Assembly: GCF_000160135.1 (NCBI RefSeq)
Contig: NZ_GG729938.1
Location: forward strand, 4,414 to 68,413
Reading direction: 5' to 3'
Length of the DNA: 64,000 nt
Origin: Oribacterium sp. oral taxon 078 str. F0262
Lineage (GTDB): Bacteria; Bacillota; Clostridia; Lachnospirales; Lachnospiraceae
Part shown: piece after piece, positions 26,662 to 38,634 of the stretch
Numbering within the stretch: position 1 is the first letter of the stretch
How the letters are laid out: each line of letters starts with the position of its first letter
Program-made: the position numbers and the translations under genes
Notes under the pieces: generated by a model
Seen by the model: only the letters and a program-made list of their open reading frames with translations
Told to the model about the DNA's origin: nothing
Databases searched by the model: none

Positions 26662-27165
26662 ATGGAAACTCAGCAATTAGTAACCATTGTACCCTGGACC
26701 TTCATCGCGACGATTCTGAATCTTTTTCTTCAGCTCTATCTCATCAAGCGCTTTTTGTTCAAGCCGGTGCAGGAGGTGATCAGAAAGCGGCAGGAGAAGG
26801 CGGATCAGGATATCCGGGCCGCGGAAAAAGCCCGTGAGGAGGCGGAAAGCGTCCGCTCGGAGTACGAGAAGAATATGGCGAATGCGAGAGCGGAGGCGTC
26901 CTCCATCATTGACAGGGCGAAAAAGGACGCGGAATCCCGCTCTGAGCAGCTGCTTCGCGCGGCGGAGGAGCAGGCAAAGAATCTGAAGACGAAGGCGGAT
27001 CAGGATATCCGGCAGGAGCGGAGAAAGGCGCTGAATGAGCTGAAGGGCGAGATCGGCGGCATCGCGATGGACATCGCCGGAAAGGTCGTGGAGAAGGAGA
27101 TCGATGAAAAGGATCACCGAAGCCTGATCGAGGACTTCCTGAAGAACGTGGAGGAGGCCTCATGA
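26662..27165 (+). CDS. atpF: ATP synthase subunit b
   Basis: 167 residues. An N-terminal membrane anchor (about 8-30, TFIATILNLFLQLYLIKRFL) is followed by the FKPVQEVIRKRQEKADQDI start and one long Ala/Glu/Lys-rich coiled-coil stalk. It is the peripheral stalk linking subunit a with delta. The last codons overlap atpH (ATGA). Confidence 0.94.
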   Translation: METQQLVTIVPWTFIATILNLFLQLYLIKRFLFKPVQEVIRKRQEKADQDIRAAEKAREEAESVRSEYEKNMANARAEASSIIDRAKKDAESRSEQLLRAAEEQAKNLKTKADQDIRQERRKALNELKGEIGGIAMDIAGKVVEKEIDEKDHRSLIEDFLKNVEEAS

Positions 27166-27701
27166 AAAACGCGGCGGAGCTCTACGGCAAAAGCCTCTAC
27201 GAGCTCTCCCGCGAGGAGGGGCTGGATCAGAGAATACTCTCGGAGATGCGGACGGTGGGGAAGCTTTTTTCGGAGAATCCGGACTATATCCGTCTTCTCT
27301 CTGAGCCCTCTTTGCCGAAGCTGGAGAGGCTTTCCCTTCTGGACAAGGCCTTTCGCGGCAGCATTGAGCCCTATTTTCTGAATTTCCTGAAGCTTCTCGT
27401 GGAGAGGGGCCTTCTGAGCTCCTACAGCGGTGCGGAGAGAACATTCAAAAACGCCTACAACCGGGATCACGGAATACTGGAGGCGACGGTTTTCAGCGCC
27501 GTGGCTCTCACGGAGGAGGAGAGGAGAGAGCTCCTCTCCCGCCTGAGAGAGCGAAGTGGGAAAGAGGTGGAGCTTACGGAGAAGCTGGATTCTTCCCTTC
27601 TCGGAGGACTTCTCGTCGAGATCGACGGAAAGAGACTGGACGGCACGGTATTGGGCCGACTCTCCGCGATCCGTAAGAAGCTTGATGAATACGTATTGTA
27701 A
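27162..27701 (+). CDS. atpH: ATP synthase subunit delta
   Basis: 179 residues with the OSCP/delta pattern: [16 protein letters not shown] at the N-terminus and the C-terminal [20 protein letters not shown] signature. Caps F1 and binds subunit b. Confidence 0.93.
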   Translation: MKNAAELYGKSLYELSREEGLDQRILSEMRTVGKLFSENPDYIRLLSEPSLPKLERLSLLDKAFRGSIEPYFLNFLKLLVERGLLSSYSGAERTFKNAYNRDHGILEATVFSAVALTEEERRELLSRLRERSGKEVELTEKLDSSLLGGLLVEIDGKRLDGTVLGRLSAIRKKLDEYVL

Positions 27702-27715
27702 AGGATGGGCATAGA

Positions 27716-29257
27716 ATGGAATTAAAGCCAGAAAAGATTTCGGAGGTCATCCGAAGTCAGATCAAATATTATGAGAATGCCATCATCCAGAATGAGACCG
27801 GAACGGTCCTGACCGTCGGAGACGGGATCGCGAGGGTCAGCGGCCTGACGAACTGCATGTCGGGGGAGCTTCTGGAGTTTCAGGACGGCACTTATGGTAT
27901 GGCGCAGAACCTGGAGGAGACCAGCGTGTCCGCAGTGCTTTTCGGCTCGGACGTCGGGATCCAGGAGGGACAGACCGCAAAGCGCACCGGAAGAGTGGTC
28001 TCGGTGCCCGTGGGAGAGGCCATGATCGGCCGCGTCGTCAATGCGATTGGACAGCCGATCGATGGAGCGGGCCCGATCGAGAGCAGTGAGTTCCGCGCGG
28101 TGGAGAGTCCCGCCCCCGGCATCATCAAGCGGCAGCCTGTCAAGGAGCCGCTCCAGACCGGCATCAAGGCCATTGACTCCATGATTCCGATCGGAAGAGG
28201 GCAGAGAGAGCTGATCATCGGGGACCGTCAGACCGGAAAGACGACGATTGCGATCGATACCATCATAAATCAGAAGGGGAAGGACGTCCTCTGCATCTAC
28301 GTGGCCATCGGTCAGAAGAGATCGACCGTGACCGCTCTTGTGAACGAGCTGAAGGAGGCGGGGGCGATGGATTATTCCATCGTCGTTGCGGCGACGGCCT
28401 CCGAGCCGAGCCCGCTTCAGTACATCGCCCCCTACTCGGGTTGCGCGATGGGGGAGTACTTCATGAATCAGGGGAAGCATGTCCTGATTATCTACGATGA
28501 CCTCTCGAAGCACGCGGTCGCCTACCGTGCGATCTCCCTTCTGATCCGGAGACCGCCCGGGAGAGAGGCCTATCCCGGAGATGTCTTCTATCTGCACTCC
28601 AGACTGCTGGAGAGAGCGGCGAAGCTTTCCGAGGAGATGGGGGGAGGGAGCCTCACGGCGCTTCCGATCATCGAGACACAGGCGGGCGATGTCTCCGCCT
28701 ATATTCCGACCAATGTCATTTCCATCACGGACGGACAGATCTTTCTGGAGACCGAGCTCTTCCACAGCGGCATCATGCCGGCCGTAAATCCCGGCATCTC
28801 CGTCTCCCGTGTGGGAGGAAACGCGCAGATCAAGGCGATGAAAAAGGTCGCGGGTACCCTGAAGCTCGTTTACTCCCAGTACCGGGAGCTTCAGAGCTTC
28901 GCGCAGTTTGGCTCCGATCTCGACGCGGACACCAAGGCGCGTCTTGCGCAGGGAGAGCGGATCGTGGAGGTTCTGAAGCAGGGCAAGTCCTCTCCGGTTT
29001 CGGTGGAGAAGCAGGTCGCGATCCTCTATGCCGTGGTAAAGGATGTTCTCAGCTCTGTCGAAGTCAGAGATATCCATGACTATGAAGAGGAGCTCTTCTC
29101 CTACCTCGATTCGGATGCCGACGGGCTCTATGCCATGGAGGAGATCCGAAAGAGCGGAAAGCTCGAGGAGGAGAGCGAGAAGAGACTCAAGGCTGCTCTT
29201 CTCCGTTTCACGGAGGACTTTACGGCGAGAAAGGCCGCTGAGCGGGACGCGAAGTAA
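27716..29257 (+). CDS. atpA: ATP synthase subunit alpha
   Basis: 513 residues. The P-loop is [13 protein letters not shown], and the family signature [18 protein letters not shown] is intact. Non-catalytic nucleotide-binding subunit of F1. A fairly weak ribosome site (AAAGGATGGG) precedes it. Confidence 0.97.
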   Translation: MELKPEKISEVIRSQIKYYENAIIQNETGTVLTVGDGIARVSGLTNCMSGELLEFQDGTYGMAQNLEETSVSAVLFGSDVGIQEGQTAKRTGRVVSVPVGEAMIGRVVNAIGQPIDGAGPIESSEFRAVESPAPGIIKRQPVKEPLQTGIKAIDSMIPIGRGQRELIIGDRQTGKTTIAIDTIINQKGKDVLCIYVAIGQKRSTVTALVNELKEAGAMDYSIVVAATASEPSPLQYIAPYSGCAMGEYFMNQGKHVLIIYDDLSKHAVAYRAISLLIRRPPGREAYPGDVFYLHSRLLERAAKLSEEMGGGSLTALPIIETQAGDVSAYIPTNVISITDGQIFLETELFHSGIMPAVNPGISVSRVGGNAQIKAMKKVAGTLKLVYSQYRELQSFAQFGSDLDADTKARLAQGERIVEVLKQGKSSPVSVEKQVAILYAVVKDVLSSVEVRDIHDYEEELFSYLDSDADGLYAMEEIRKSGKLEEESEKRLKAALLRFTEDFTARKAAERDAK

Positions 29258-29269
29258 GGGGGGACAGAG

Positions 29270-31575
<2,306 letters not shown>

Positions 31576-31587
31576 GAGGAGAGCAGG

Positions 31588-31995
31588 ATGGCGAACTTCC
31601 ATTTGGAGATCGTCTCGATCGACGGTCTGAAATTCGAGGATGAGGTGGAGCGGGTGACGCTTCGCTCCATCGCAGGAGATGTGGCGATCCTCGCGGGACA
31701 TACGAATTACTGCACAGCGGTCGGCATGGGGACGGCGAAGCTGATCCTCCCGGACGGGACGGAGAGACATGGCGCCTGTATCGGCGGCATGCTGTCCGTG
31801 ATGGACAAACGCTGTCATCTTCTCCCGTCCACCTGGGAGTGGAGCGATGAGATCGACGTGGAAAGAGCGAAGGAGGCGAAGCGGAAGGCGGAGGAAAGGC
31901 TCCGGGAGGAGCGGCTCTCTGAGGAGGCCAGACTGAGGGCGCAGGCGAAGCTCTACCGCGCTCTGATCCGCCTCCAGACCGCCGGGGCGAGATAG
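31588..31995 (+). CDS. atpC: ATP synthase subunit epsilon
   Basis: 135 residues. An N-terminal beta-sandwich (FHLEIVSIDGLKFEDEVERV...GDVAILAGHTNYCTAV) and a C-terminal two-helix hairpin rich in Glu/Arg (AKRKAEERLREERLSEEARL). Last gene of the atp operon; a classic terminator follows. Confidence 0.94.
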   Translation: MANFHLEIVSIDGLKFEDEVERVTLRSIAGDVAILAGHTNYCTAVGMGTAKLILPDGTERHGACIGGMLSVMDKRCHLLPSTWEWSDEIDVERAKEAKRKAEERLREERLSEEARLRAQAKLYRALIRLQTAGAR

Positions 31996-32011
31996 ACGAT
32001 GCTTAAAATAC

Positions 32012-32046
32012 GGACTGCGGCGGGAGGACCCGGCGCAGTCCTTTTT
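32012..32046 (+). terminator. atp operon terminator
   Basis: GGACTGCG (32012-32019) pairs with CGCAGTCC (32034-32041), then TTTTT. Confidence 0.9.
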
Positions 32047-32178
32047 CGCGGGAACAGTCCCGCTCAGGCGGATCCATGCGAAAAGGATCACCCGCAGGGG
32101 CGCTTTATTGGATGGGGAAAAGAGAAAAGCCGCGGGGATCATGATTTGTGAATTTTCTGACAATTTTTAAATTCGCTG

Positions 32179-32206
32179 ATGACAATCCGGACTTTCTATG
32201 TATAAT
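32179..32206 (+). promoter_or_regulatory. pckA promoter
   Basis: ATGACA (32179-32184, five of six matches to TTGACA), 16-bp spacer, TATAAT (32201-32206). The local sequence is AT-rich against a GC-rich background. The leader to the ATG is about 100 bases. Confidence 0.75.
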
Positions 32207-32310
32207 AGTAGAGAAAAAAATGTTTTTTTTCAAAGACAGTTGGCAGCAGGCGCGCTCTCCCGCGCTCTGGCGGGGCGGAGCACAGCGGATCAGGGAAAAG
32301 AGGTTAGGGA

Positions 32311-33921
32311 ATGGCAAAGATTGATCTTGGAAGCTATGGCATAAAGGATACGACGGAGATTGTCTATAATCCCTCCTATGAAATGCTCTTCGAGGAGGAG
32401 ACGAAGGAGGGACTCGAGGGCTTTGAGAAGGGGCAGCTGAGTGAGCTCGGCGCGGTGAATGTCATGACCGGCATCTACACGGGGCGCTCTCCCAAGGATA
32501 AGTTTATCGTGATGGACGAGAACTCGAAGGACACGGTCTGGTGGACCAGCGAGGGCTATCCAAACGACAACCATCCGGCGACGGAGGAGGCCTGGAGGAG
32601 TGCGAAGGCTCTTGCGCAGAGGGAGCTTTCCGGAAAGAGACTCTTCGTCGTGGACGCCTTCTGCGGTGCCAGCAAGGAGACCCGGATGGCGGTCCGCTTC
32701 ATCATGGAGGTCGCCTGGCAGGCTCACTTCGTCACGAATATGTTCATCAATCCGACGGAGGAGGAGCTTAAGAATTTCAAGCCGGACTTCGTCGTCTACA
32801 ATGCCTCTAAGGCGAAGCTTGAAAATTATCGGGAGCTCGGCCTGAACTCCGAGACCGCGGTCCTTTTCAATATCTCGAGCCGGGAGCAGATCATCATCAA
32901 TACTTGGTACGGCGGGGAAATGAAGAAGGGCATCTTCTCCATGATGAACTACTACCTGCCTCTGAAGGGCGTCGCATCCATGCACTGCTCCGCGAACACG
33001 GACCTGGACGGAAAGCATACTGCGATCTTCTTCGGTCTCTCCGGGACGGGCAAGACGACCCTCTCCACGGATCCGAAGCGTCTTTTGATCGGAGATGATG
33101 AGCACGGCTGGGACGACAAGGGCATCTTTAACTTTGAGGGCGGCTGCTATGCGAAGGTCATAAACCTCGACAAGGAGTCCGAGCCGGATATCTACCGGGC
33201 GATCCGCAGAAATGCGCTCCTCGAGAATGTCACGCTGGACAAAGAGGGCAGGATCGACTTTGCGGACAAGTCCGTGACGGAGAATACCCGGGTTTCCTAT
33301 CCGATCGAGCACATCGAGAAGATCGTCCGGCCGGTATCCATGGCCCCGGCCGCGGAGAATGTGATCTTTCTCTCCGCGGATGCCTTCGGCGTGCTGCCGC
33401 CGGTCTCCATCCTGAGCCCGGAGCAGACGCAGTATTATTTCCTCTCCGGCTTTACCGCGAAGCTCGCCGGCACAGAGCGCGGCATCACGGAGCCGACCCC
33501 GACCTTCTCCGCCTGCTTCGGCCAGGCCTTTTTGGAGCTTCCCCCGACGAAATATGCGGAGGAGCTTGTGAAGAGGATGAAAAAGAGCGGCGCGAAGGCC
33601 TATCTTGTGAACACCGGCTGGAATGGCTCCGGAAAGAGGATTTCCATCCGGGATACCAGGGGAATCATCGATGCGATCCTGAACGGGGAGGTCCTGAAGG
33701 CGGAGACGAAGAGGATTCCCTACTTCGATTTTGAGGTTCCGACGTCCCTTCCGGGGGTGGATTCCGGGATTCTGGATCCGAGAGATACCTACCGGGATGC
33801 CTCCGAGTGGGAGAAAAAGGCGCTCGACCTCGCGGGGAGATTTGTGAAAAACTTCAGAAAATACGAGAGCAGCGAGGCCGGAAGGGCACTGCTTTCCGCC
33901 GGACCGAAGGAGGCGCGCTAG
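32311..33921 (+). CDS. pckA: Phosphoenolpyruvate carboxykinase (ATP)
   Basis: 536 residues, the size of ATP-dependent PEPCK. Hallmarks: [14 protein letters not shown] near residue 55, the P-loop [40 protein letters not shown] with the metal-binding Asp, and the C-terminal [19 protein letters not shown]. It interconverts oxaloacetate + ATP with PEP + CO2 + ADP. In amino-acid-fermenting anaerobes it can run either way; direction here is not determinable. Confidence 0.97.
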   Translation: MAKIDLGSYGIKDTTEIVYNPSYEMLFEEETKEGLEGFEKGQLSELGAVNVMTGIYTGRSPKDKFIVMDENSKDTVWWTSEGYPNDNHPATEEAWRSAKALAQRELSGKRLFVVDAFCGASKETRMAVRFIMEVAWQAHFVTNMFINPTEEELKNFKPDFVVYNASKAKLENYRELGLNSETAVLFNISSREQIIINTWYGGEMKKGIFSMMNYYLPLKGVASMHCSANTDLDGKHTAIFFGLSGTGKTTLSTDPKRLLIGDDEHGWDDKGIFNFEGGCYAKVINLDKESEPDIYRAIRRNALLENVTLDKEGRIDFADKSVTENTRVSYPIEHIEKIVRPVSMAPAAENVIFLSADAFGVLPPVSILSPEQTQYYFLSGFTAKLAGTERGITEPTPTFSACFGQAFLELPPTKYAEELVKRMKKSGAKAYLVNTGWNGSGKRISIRDTRGIIDAILNGEVLKAETKRIPYFDFEVPTSLPGVDSGILDPRDTYRDASEWEKKALDLAGRFVKNFRKYESSEAGRALLSAGPKEAR

Positions 33922-33952
33922 AATCCGATCCTTCGGAAAATAAAAAATATTT

Positions 33953-34004
33953 CCGCCGTCCCGCCTCTTTCCCTGGAAAGCGGGCGGGGGCGGCAGGCCT
34001 TTTT
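33953..34004 (+). terminator. pckA terminator
   Basis: CCGCC-CTTTCC (33961-33972) pairs with GGAAAG-CGGGCGG (33975-33987), extended by flanking GC pairs and ended by CCTTTTT. It also carries the ribosome site of the next gene at its 3' edge. Confidence 0.6.
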
Positions 34005-34018
34005 GAGGAAGCTTGGGG

Positions 34019-35575
34019 ATGAAAAGAGAAGAGAGCGGGGAGCGGAGACGCCGAACGGCGCCCTCCGCGAGGCATGAGGAGAGTGAAAGGCTGCGCATGG
34101 AGGAGCCGGAACGCGGGGGAGATTTTTCGGAGGATCCTCCGCGTCGACCCTATTCCTCTCATTCCCGCCCCGCTGCGCCGGGGCGGGGGAGAGGGAAGAG
34201 GAGGGGGAGAGCGTTAAAGCCGCTTCTCCTCCTGTTTCTCTGTCTCCTTCTCTCCTATCTCGCCTGGAGCTTTCTCTCTCCCTACTTCGGAAAGCGCTAC
34301 TGGACGCTCGCGGTTTTCGGTGTGGATTCCCGGGATGGGAAGCTGGAAGCGGGAGCGCTTTCGGATGTCATCATGGTGGCGAGCCTCGACAGGAGGAGCG
34401 GGCGGATAGAGCTCGTCTCTGTCTTCCGGGATACCTACGCGATGATCGGGGAGAAGGAATACCATAAGCTCAACGAGGCCTTCTTCAAGGGAGGACACAA
34501 GCAGGCGCTGGAGGCTCTGGAAAAAAATCTGGATCTCTCGATCGACGACTATGTGAGCTTCAACTGGGCCGCGGTGGCAAAGGCGATCAATGCACTCGGC
34601 GGGGTGGATCTCGAGATCAGCGATGCGGAATTCTTTTATATCAATGCCTTTATCACGGAGACCGTGGAATCGACCGGGATCGGATCCGTTCAGCTGGAGC
34701 ACGCGGGGATGAACCACCTGGACGGCGTGCAGGCTGTGGCCTACGGCAGGCTTCGCCTGATGGATACGGACTTTAACCGGACCGCGAGGCAGAGAAAGGT
34801 CCTAAGCCTTGCTATGGATAAGGCGAAGAAGGCGAACCCCGCCGTCCTCATCAATGTCGCCCGCTCCGTCTTCCCGGAGATTTCCACCAGTATGGGAATC
34901 GGAGAGATCAGCGCTCTCGCCGTGCGGGCGAAGAGCTATCAGCTTGCGGAGACCCGGGGCTTCCCCTTCTCCCGGGAGACGAAGAACATCGGAAAGCTGG
35001 ACTGCGTCGTCCCGACGACCCTGAGCTCCAATGTCACAGAGCTCCACAAAATGCTCTACGGTGTGGATGACTACAAGCCGTCCGCCGCCGTGGAGGAGAT
35101 CAGTGCGCACATTGGGAAGGTGAGCGGATTGACCAAGGCGGGGCAGGATGCTGAGGAAGCGGGAACCGGCGGAGGCAGTATCCGAAAGAAGGATCAAAAA
35201 GGCGGGAAGAAAAAGCAAAAGGCGGAGACAGCAGCCGGGGAGAACGGACAGACGGGGAAGAAGCCGAAGAAGAAGGAGACGGCGCCTTCTAAGGAAACGG
35301 CTGCCTCTTCGGAAAAGAAGGAGACGGAAGAGAGAAAGGGCGGAGAAGCGGAGAGAGAGACAGAAAGCACGGCGCAAAAGAGTGCGGAGAGTAAAGAGCA
35401 AAAGAGCGAGGAGGAGAGGAAGGAGAGCGGAGCTTCGCGGAAGGAAGGGGAAAAGTCCGGGGGCGACGCGCAGAAGGGAGAGGTTTCCGCGGAGGATCCC
35501 GGGGATGACGCCGCCGGACCCGGCGCGGCCTATGCGAAGAAGCAGGAGCAGTCCGCACAGTCGGATACGCCTTGA
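34019..35575 (+). CDS. LytR-CpsA-Psr (LCP) wall polymer ligase with long charged tail
   Basis: 518 residues. A basic cytosolic start (about 1-65) and one membrane helix (LKPLLLLFLCLLLSYLAWSF) precede the LCP domain (about 95-300): GVDSRDGKLEAGALSDVIMV, ELVSVFRDTYAMI with the catalytic Arg, GGVDLEISDAEFF and LDGVQAVAYGRLR. LCP enzymes attach teichoic acids or capsular glycans from lipid carriers to peptidoglycan. The last about 150 residues are Lys/Glu/Ala/Ser/Gly repeats without predicted structure. The -35 of the following tRNA promoter overlaps this stop codon. The polymer transferred is not known. Confidence 0.88.
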   Translation: MKREESGERRRRTAPSARHEESERLRMEEPERGGDFSEDPPRRPYSSHSRPAAPGRGRGKRRGRALKPLLLLFLCLLLSYLAWSFLSPYFGKRYWTLAVFGVDSRDGKLEAGALSDVIMVASLDRRSGRIELVSVFRDTYAMIGEKEYHKLNEAFFKGGHKQALEALEKNLDLSIDDYVSFNWAAVAKAINALGGVDLEISDAEFFYINAFITETVESTGIGSVQLEHAGMNHLDGVQAVAYGRLRLMDTDFNRTARQRKVLSLAMDKAKKANPAVLINVARSVFPEISTSMGIGEISALAVRAKSYQLAETRGFPFSRETKNIGKLDCVVPTTLSSNVTELHKMLYGVDDYKPSAAVEEISAHIGKVSGLTKAGQDAEEAGTGGGSIRKKDQKGGKKKQKAETAAGENGQTGKKPKKKETAPSKETAASSEKKETEERKGGEAERETESTAQKSAESKEQKSEEERKESGASRKEGEKSGGDAQKGEVSAEDPGDDAAGPGAAYAKKQEQSAQSDTP

Positions 35576-35600
35576 CAAAGATCCCGCTTTTTAGTATGAT
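35572..35600 (+). promoter_or_regulatory. tRNA-Leu/tRNA-Ser promoter
   Basis: A consensus TTGACA (35572-35577), 17-bp spacer and TATGAT (35595-35600). The -35 includes the TGA stop of the upstream LCP gene. Confidence 0.8.
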
Positions 35601-35633
35601 TTTTCCGTTGCGGCGATCTGTGGGAGCCGGATT

Positions 35634-35718
35634 GCCGGCATGGCGGAACAGGCAGACGCACAGGACTTAAAATCCTGCGGGACTTAATCCCATACCGGTT
35701 CGATCCCGGTTGCCGGCA
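35634..35718 (+). tRNA. tRNA-Leu (anticodon TAA)
   Basis: 85-nt class II tRNA. Acceptor arms GCCGGCA / TGCCGGC with discriminator A; anticodon loop CTTAAAA; a variable arm GCGGGACTTAATCCCA-like; T arm GGTTCGATCC. CCA is not encoded. Confidence 0.95.
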
Positions 35719-35745
35719 GCTCGGAGGGAGACCTTCGAAGAGGAT

Positions 35746-35833
35746 GGAGATGTACCCAAGAGGCTGAAGGGGAGGCACTCGAAATGCTTTAGGCCGTGTG
35801 AGCGGCGCCAGGGTTCAAATCCCTGCATCTCCG
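35746..35833 (+). tRNA. tRNA-Ser (anticodon CGA)
   Basis: 88-nt class II tRNA. Acceptor arms GGAGATG / CATCTCC with discriminator G; anticodon loop CTCGAAA; long variable arm; T arm GGGTTCAAATCCC. Lies 27 bases after tRNA-Leu, in the same transcript. Confidence 0.95.
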
Positions 35834-35869
35834 TGAATAATTTTGGAAAGCACTTAGATCTGCGGCGGA

Positions 35870-35904
35870 AAGGCACAGCTGTATCCTCTAGCTGTGCCTT
35901 TTTC
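35870..35904 (+). terminator. tRNA transcript terminator
   Basis: AAGGCACAGCT (35870-35880) pairs with AGCTGTGCCTT (35890-35900) and runs into TTTT. Because of the symmetric A/T flanks it could also serve the minus-strand genes that converge on it. Confidence 0.88.
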
Positions 35905-35941
35905 CGTGGATAGCTATCCGATCCTTTTCTTCCGGACGGGT

Positions 35942-36502
35942 CTATCGGAGCCACTCTTTTTTCAGCATCCAAAGAGCGGCCTGTACGCTGTGGACACAGC
36001 TGTAGTCGCCGGAGCGGATCAATTGGTCAAAGCGGAAGAGCCGGGACCAGCTTTTCAGGATCCGCTCCTTCCACTCCGGGTAGAAGGAGCTCAGCATGAC
36101 CTTATTGCTGTCGAGCCCCCTGAGGGAGAGCTCCCGGGCAAATTCCTTTTCCTCCTCCTCGTTCTCTCCGATATAGGAGAGACGGAGGACCTTGTACCAG
36201 TCCCATGCGTCGAAGAAGAGGACTTCGCTGACAGGAACGCGGAGGCGGCTCAGGACTCCTCCTCCCGAAAGATCGACACTCCTCGGGTCGGGAAAGGCCC
36301 AATAGGGATACTCCGCTTTTTCCGGCTTTTGCAGGAGCTTTTCCGCCTCCCGGACGAAGGAGCCGTAGGCGAGGAGAAAGATTCCCGCGCTCTCTCCATA
36401 TTTTTTTCTGACATATTCCGCCCGGGAGTAACAGACGCCGTCCCGCTCCAGAATCGAAAGGACCTGCTCTGTCTGGGAGCTGTAGAGTTCAATTTCGTAC
36501 AT
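35942..36502 (-). CDS. DUF3841-like protein, copy 2
   Basis: 186 residues resembling the next gene upstream along its whole length. It has the same layout: an N-terminal YEIELYSSQTEQVLSILERD segment in place of the usual LWTRQ start, a YPYWAFPDPRSVDLSGGGVL block, an aromatic WDWYKVLRLSYIGENEEEEK core and a SFYPEWKERILKSWSRLFRF end. The family is uncharacterised. The ATG follows GGAGGGAGTGGG and overlaps the upstream gene by 14 bases, so the pair is one operon made by tandem duplication. This copy has diverged at its N-terminus. Confidence 0.7.
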   Translation of the reverse strand: MYEIELYSSQTEQVLSILERDGVCYSRAEYVRKKYGESAGIFLLAYGSFVREAEKLLQKPEKAEYPYWAFPDPRSVDLSGGGVLSRLRVPVSEVLFFDAWDWYKVLRLSYIGENEEEEKEFARELSLRGLDSNKVMLSSFYPEWKERILKSWSRLFRFDQLIRSGDYSCVHSVQAALWMLKKEWLR

Positions 36503-37064
36503 TTTTGACCCACTCCCTCCGGATTTCCCATATATTTCCATAGTACAGACGGCTTCCGAAGAGGATTTCCTCATCGAAGAGGCGCTTCCAGCTCTCCATG
36601 ATCTCTCTTCGGATCTCCGGGTAGAATTGCGTCATGACAGCTCTTGCGTCGTCAATCCCGCGGAGGCGGAGAAGCTCCCGATGCCGTCTTTCGTCCTCCG
36701 CATTCTCTGGAAGATAGGAGTAGTTCAGGATTTCTCCCCATTTTATGATATGGATCGGTGTGATGAGACTGCGTTCGACTTCGAGCTCCAGCACAAGCTC
36801 CTTCTCTCCCGAGAGCATGACCGTGTCTTCATCGAAGGAGAGCCAGATCGGATAGTCCGCGTCCCGGGGCTTCTCGGAAGCGGCCGGGCTGTTTTTCACA
36901 AGCCAGTCGTAGGCTCTCAGCAGGATATCGGAAAATTCCGGCATATCCAGGGCGATGCAGGAGCGCTTTGCCGTGTAGCGCCCCTTCTCCTCCAGGAGCT
37001 TCCAGACATTTTCATGCTGCCTGGTCCAGACCCGGAGCTTCCCCTCCCGCGCCATCCCTTTCAT
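36489..37064 (-). CDS. DUF3841-like protein, copy 1
   Basis: 191 residues starting MKGMAREGKLRVWTRQHENV, a start typical of the DUF3841 family, with DADYPIWLSFDEDTVMLSGE and IIKWGEILNYSYLPENAEDE motifs and an ending FYPEIRREIMESWKRLFDEE. Function unknown. An ATG three codons in is an alternative start. The pair converges on the tRNA transcript and diverges from the LysR gene. Confidence 0.75.
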   Translation of the reverse strand: MKGMAREGKLRVWTRQHENVWKLLEEKGRYTAKRSCIALDMPEFSDILLRAYDWLVKNSPAASEKPRDADYPIWLSFDEDTVMLSGEKELVLELEVERSLITPIHIIKWGEILNYSYLPENAEDERRHRELLRLRGIDDARAVMTQFYPEIRREIMESWKRLFDEEILFGSRLYYGNIWEIRREWVKNVRN

Positions 37065-37344
37065 CTTAGCTCTTTTCCTCCCTGTCTTCTGCGAAAATCT
37101 GCCTGCTTCTCCTTGAAATTGCCATGATTATACAGGAGAGCGGACCCTTATGCAAAGAGGGAATCTATGCTATACTTTTAACGGATAGCTCCCTCGTCTT
37201 TTCGTCTCACAGGGCTGAGGATTCTGTTTCGCGGAGCAATGCGGGGGATTGATCGTACAAAATGCCGGGGCGGCAGACGGAAAAACAGCGCGCAGGCGCT
37301 TAATCATATTCTTCGGCTTTGACGGCGGATCGAGAGGTGATGCT

Positions 37345-38217
37345 TTGGATATCATAAAGGCGAAGGTCTTTTTACATGCGGTGGATTCCGGCAGTCTGGC
37401 CAATGCGGCCGCGCAGTTTGATTATACACCCTCTGCGATCAGTCATATGATGATGGCACTCGAATCGGAGGTGGGCTTTCCTCTCCTGATCCGGACAAAG
37501 AGCGGCGTCACTCCGACCAGGAATGCGGAGAGACTGATCCCGATTCTCCGGGCGCAGTGCAGCTTTGAGGAGCAGTTTCGTCAAATGGTATCGGAGATCC
37601 ATGGCCTCAGCAGCGGGGAGCTCAGGATCGCATCCTACGCAAGCATCGCCTGTCAGTGGCTTCCCTCCGTGATATCGCGCTTTCACGCGGATTATCCGGG
37701 GATCCGGATCGAGATCATGGAGGGGGTCTGGCAGGATCTGGACTCCTATCTCAGGGAAAACCGGGCGGATCTCGCGTTTTTCAGCCATCAGCCCTCCCTC
37801 CCCTACCACTGGATTTTTTTGAAGAGGGATCCCATGGTGGTGGCGGTCTCCTGCTCTCACCCTCTTGCGTCCCGCTCCTCTATCTCCCTGCGGGAGCTGG
37901 AGAAGGAGACGCTTATCATGCCGGCTTACGGGGCAGATCTCGACGTTGAGAACCTGCTTCGATCCCGGGATCTGAAAATCCACAGCACTATCTCAACGAT
38001 CCAGAATTATTCCGCGATGGGCCTGGTAGAGCAGGGGCTCGGAGTTCTCATCATGAATGAGCTCATTACGAAGGGAAGACTCAACCATCTCTGCCTTCTC
38101 CCTCTGGATCCTCCGCAGTATATCAAGCTGGGGATCGCGGTCAGCGATTTGAACCGCAGTTCTCCGGCGGCGCAGCGTTTTATCAGCTACGCGAAGGAAA
38201 TCATCCCAAAGCTTTAA
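37345..38217 (+). CDS. LysR-family transcriptional regulator
   Basis: 290 residues. The N-terminal winged helix (DIIKAKVFLHAVDSGSLANA...TPSAISHMMMALESEVGFPL) and effector-binding domain (ELRIASYASIACQWLPSVIS..., LVEQGLGVLIMNEL) are intact. The start is a TTG six bases after GAGAGGTG; an upstream in-frame TTG at 37249 would add a region foreign to the family. It lies immediately before the grdX/component-B genes in the same direction, but is separated from them by a terminator. It may regulate them; that is inference from position. Confidence 0.88.
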   Translation: MDIIKAKVFLHAVDSGSLANAAAQFDYTPSAISHMMMALESEVGFPLLIRTKSGVTPTRNAERLIPILRAQCSFEEQFRQMVSEIHGLSSGELRIASYASIACQWLPSVISRFHADYPGIRIEIMEGVWQDLDSYLRENRADLAFFSHQPSLPYHWIFLKRDPMVVAVSCSHPLASRSSISLRELEKETLIMPAYGADLDVENLLRSRDLKIHSTISTIQNYSAMGLVEQGLGVLIMNELITKGRLNHLCLLPLDPPQYIKLGIAVSDLNRSSPAAQRFISYAKEIIPKL

Positions 38218-38634
38218 ATATTCGGATCAGTTTGAAGAGAAGGTCCCGGCCATTCGGACGGGGCCTTTTAGAGCGCCGGAAACTGGAAACAAAGAAGAAG
38301 ATGCTTATCCGGTGACAGGAAACATAAAGCATTTTCCGGAGAAGCTTTTATTGTTACACCGAGGCAGGTGCTGGATATCCTTCTAAAGGACCGGGATTTG
38401 TAATTATCCGGCAAGCAATCCGAAGCCTATGGAATGGAGTCTGACTTTGCCGCTATTTCCAAGGAGGATCTCCCTTGCTTAATTTGTGTTTTTTTACAAT
38501 TCTATATCAGCATAAAATTATGTATCATGAAAATTTCTCAAGTCAGCATTGAAAAATCCCAACTTCCTATTCAACTTTTCATGCATTAGAATAGATACAT
38601 AGATTTATAGAGAATATCAATAAGGAGGACGGGG
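38218..38634. other. Region between lysR and grdX with a candidate operator
   Basis: About 415 bases. It holds the lysR terminator (38242-38269) and an AT-rich segment. At 38511-38522 the inverted repeat CATAA-AA-TTATG, about 113 bases before grdX, is a reasonable LysR-type or promoter-associated operator candidate. No glycine riboswitch core (tandem or single) was found, though such RNAs can control glycine metabolism genes. Confidence 0.4.
38242..38269 (+). terminator. lysR terminator
   Basis: GGTCCCG (38242-38248) pairs with CGGGGCC (38259-38265), one T-G pair, then TTTT. Confidence 0.7.

Noticed and set aside
35636-35900. Small minus-strand frames across the tRNA pair
   Set aside because: They are antisense to clear tRNA genes.
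38218-38634. Glycine riboswitch before grdX
   Set aside because: The conserved glycine-aptamer core is absent.
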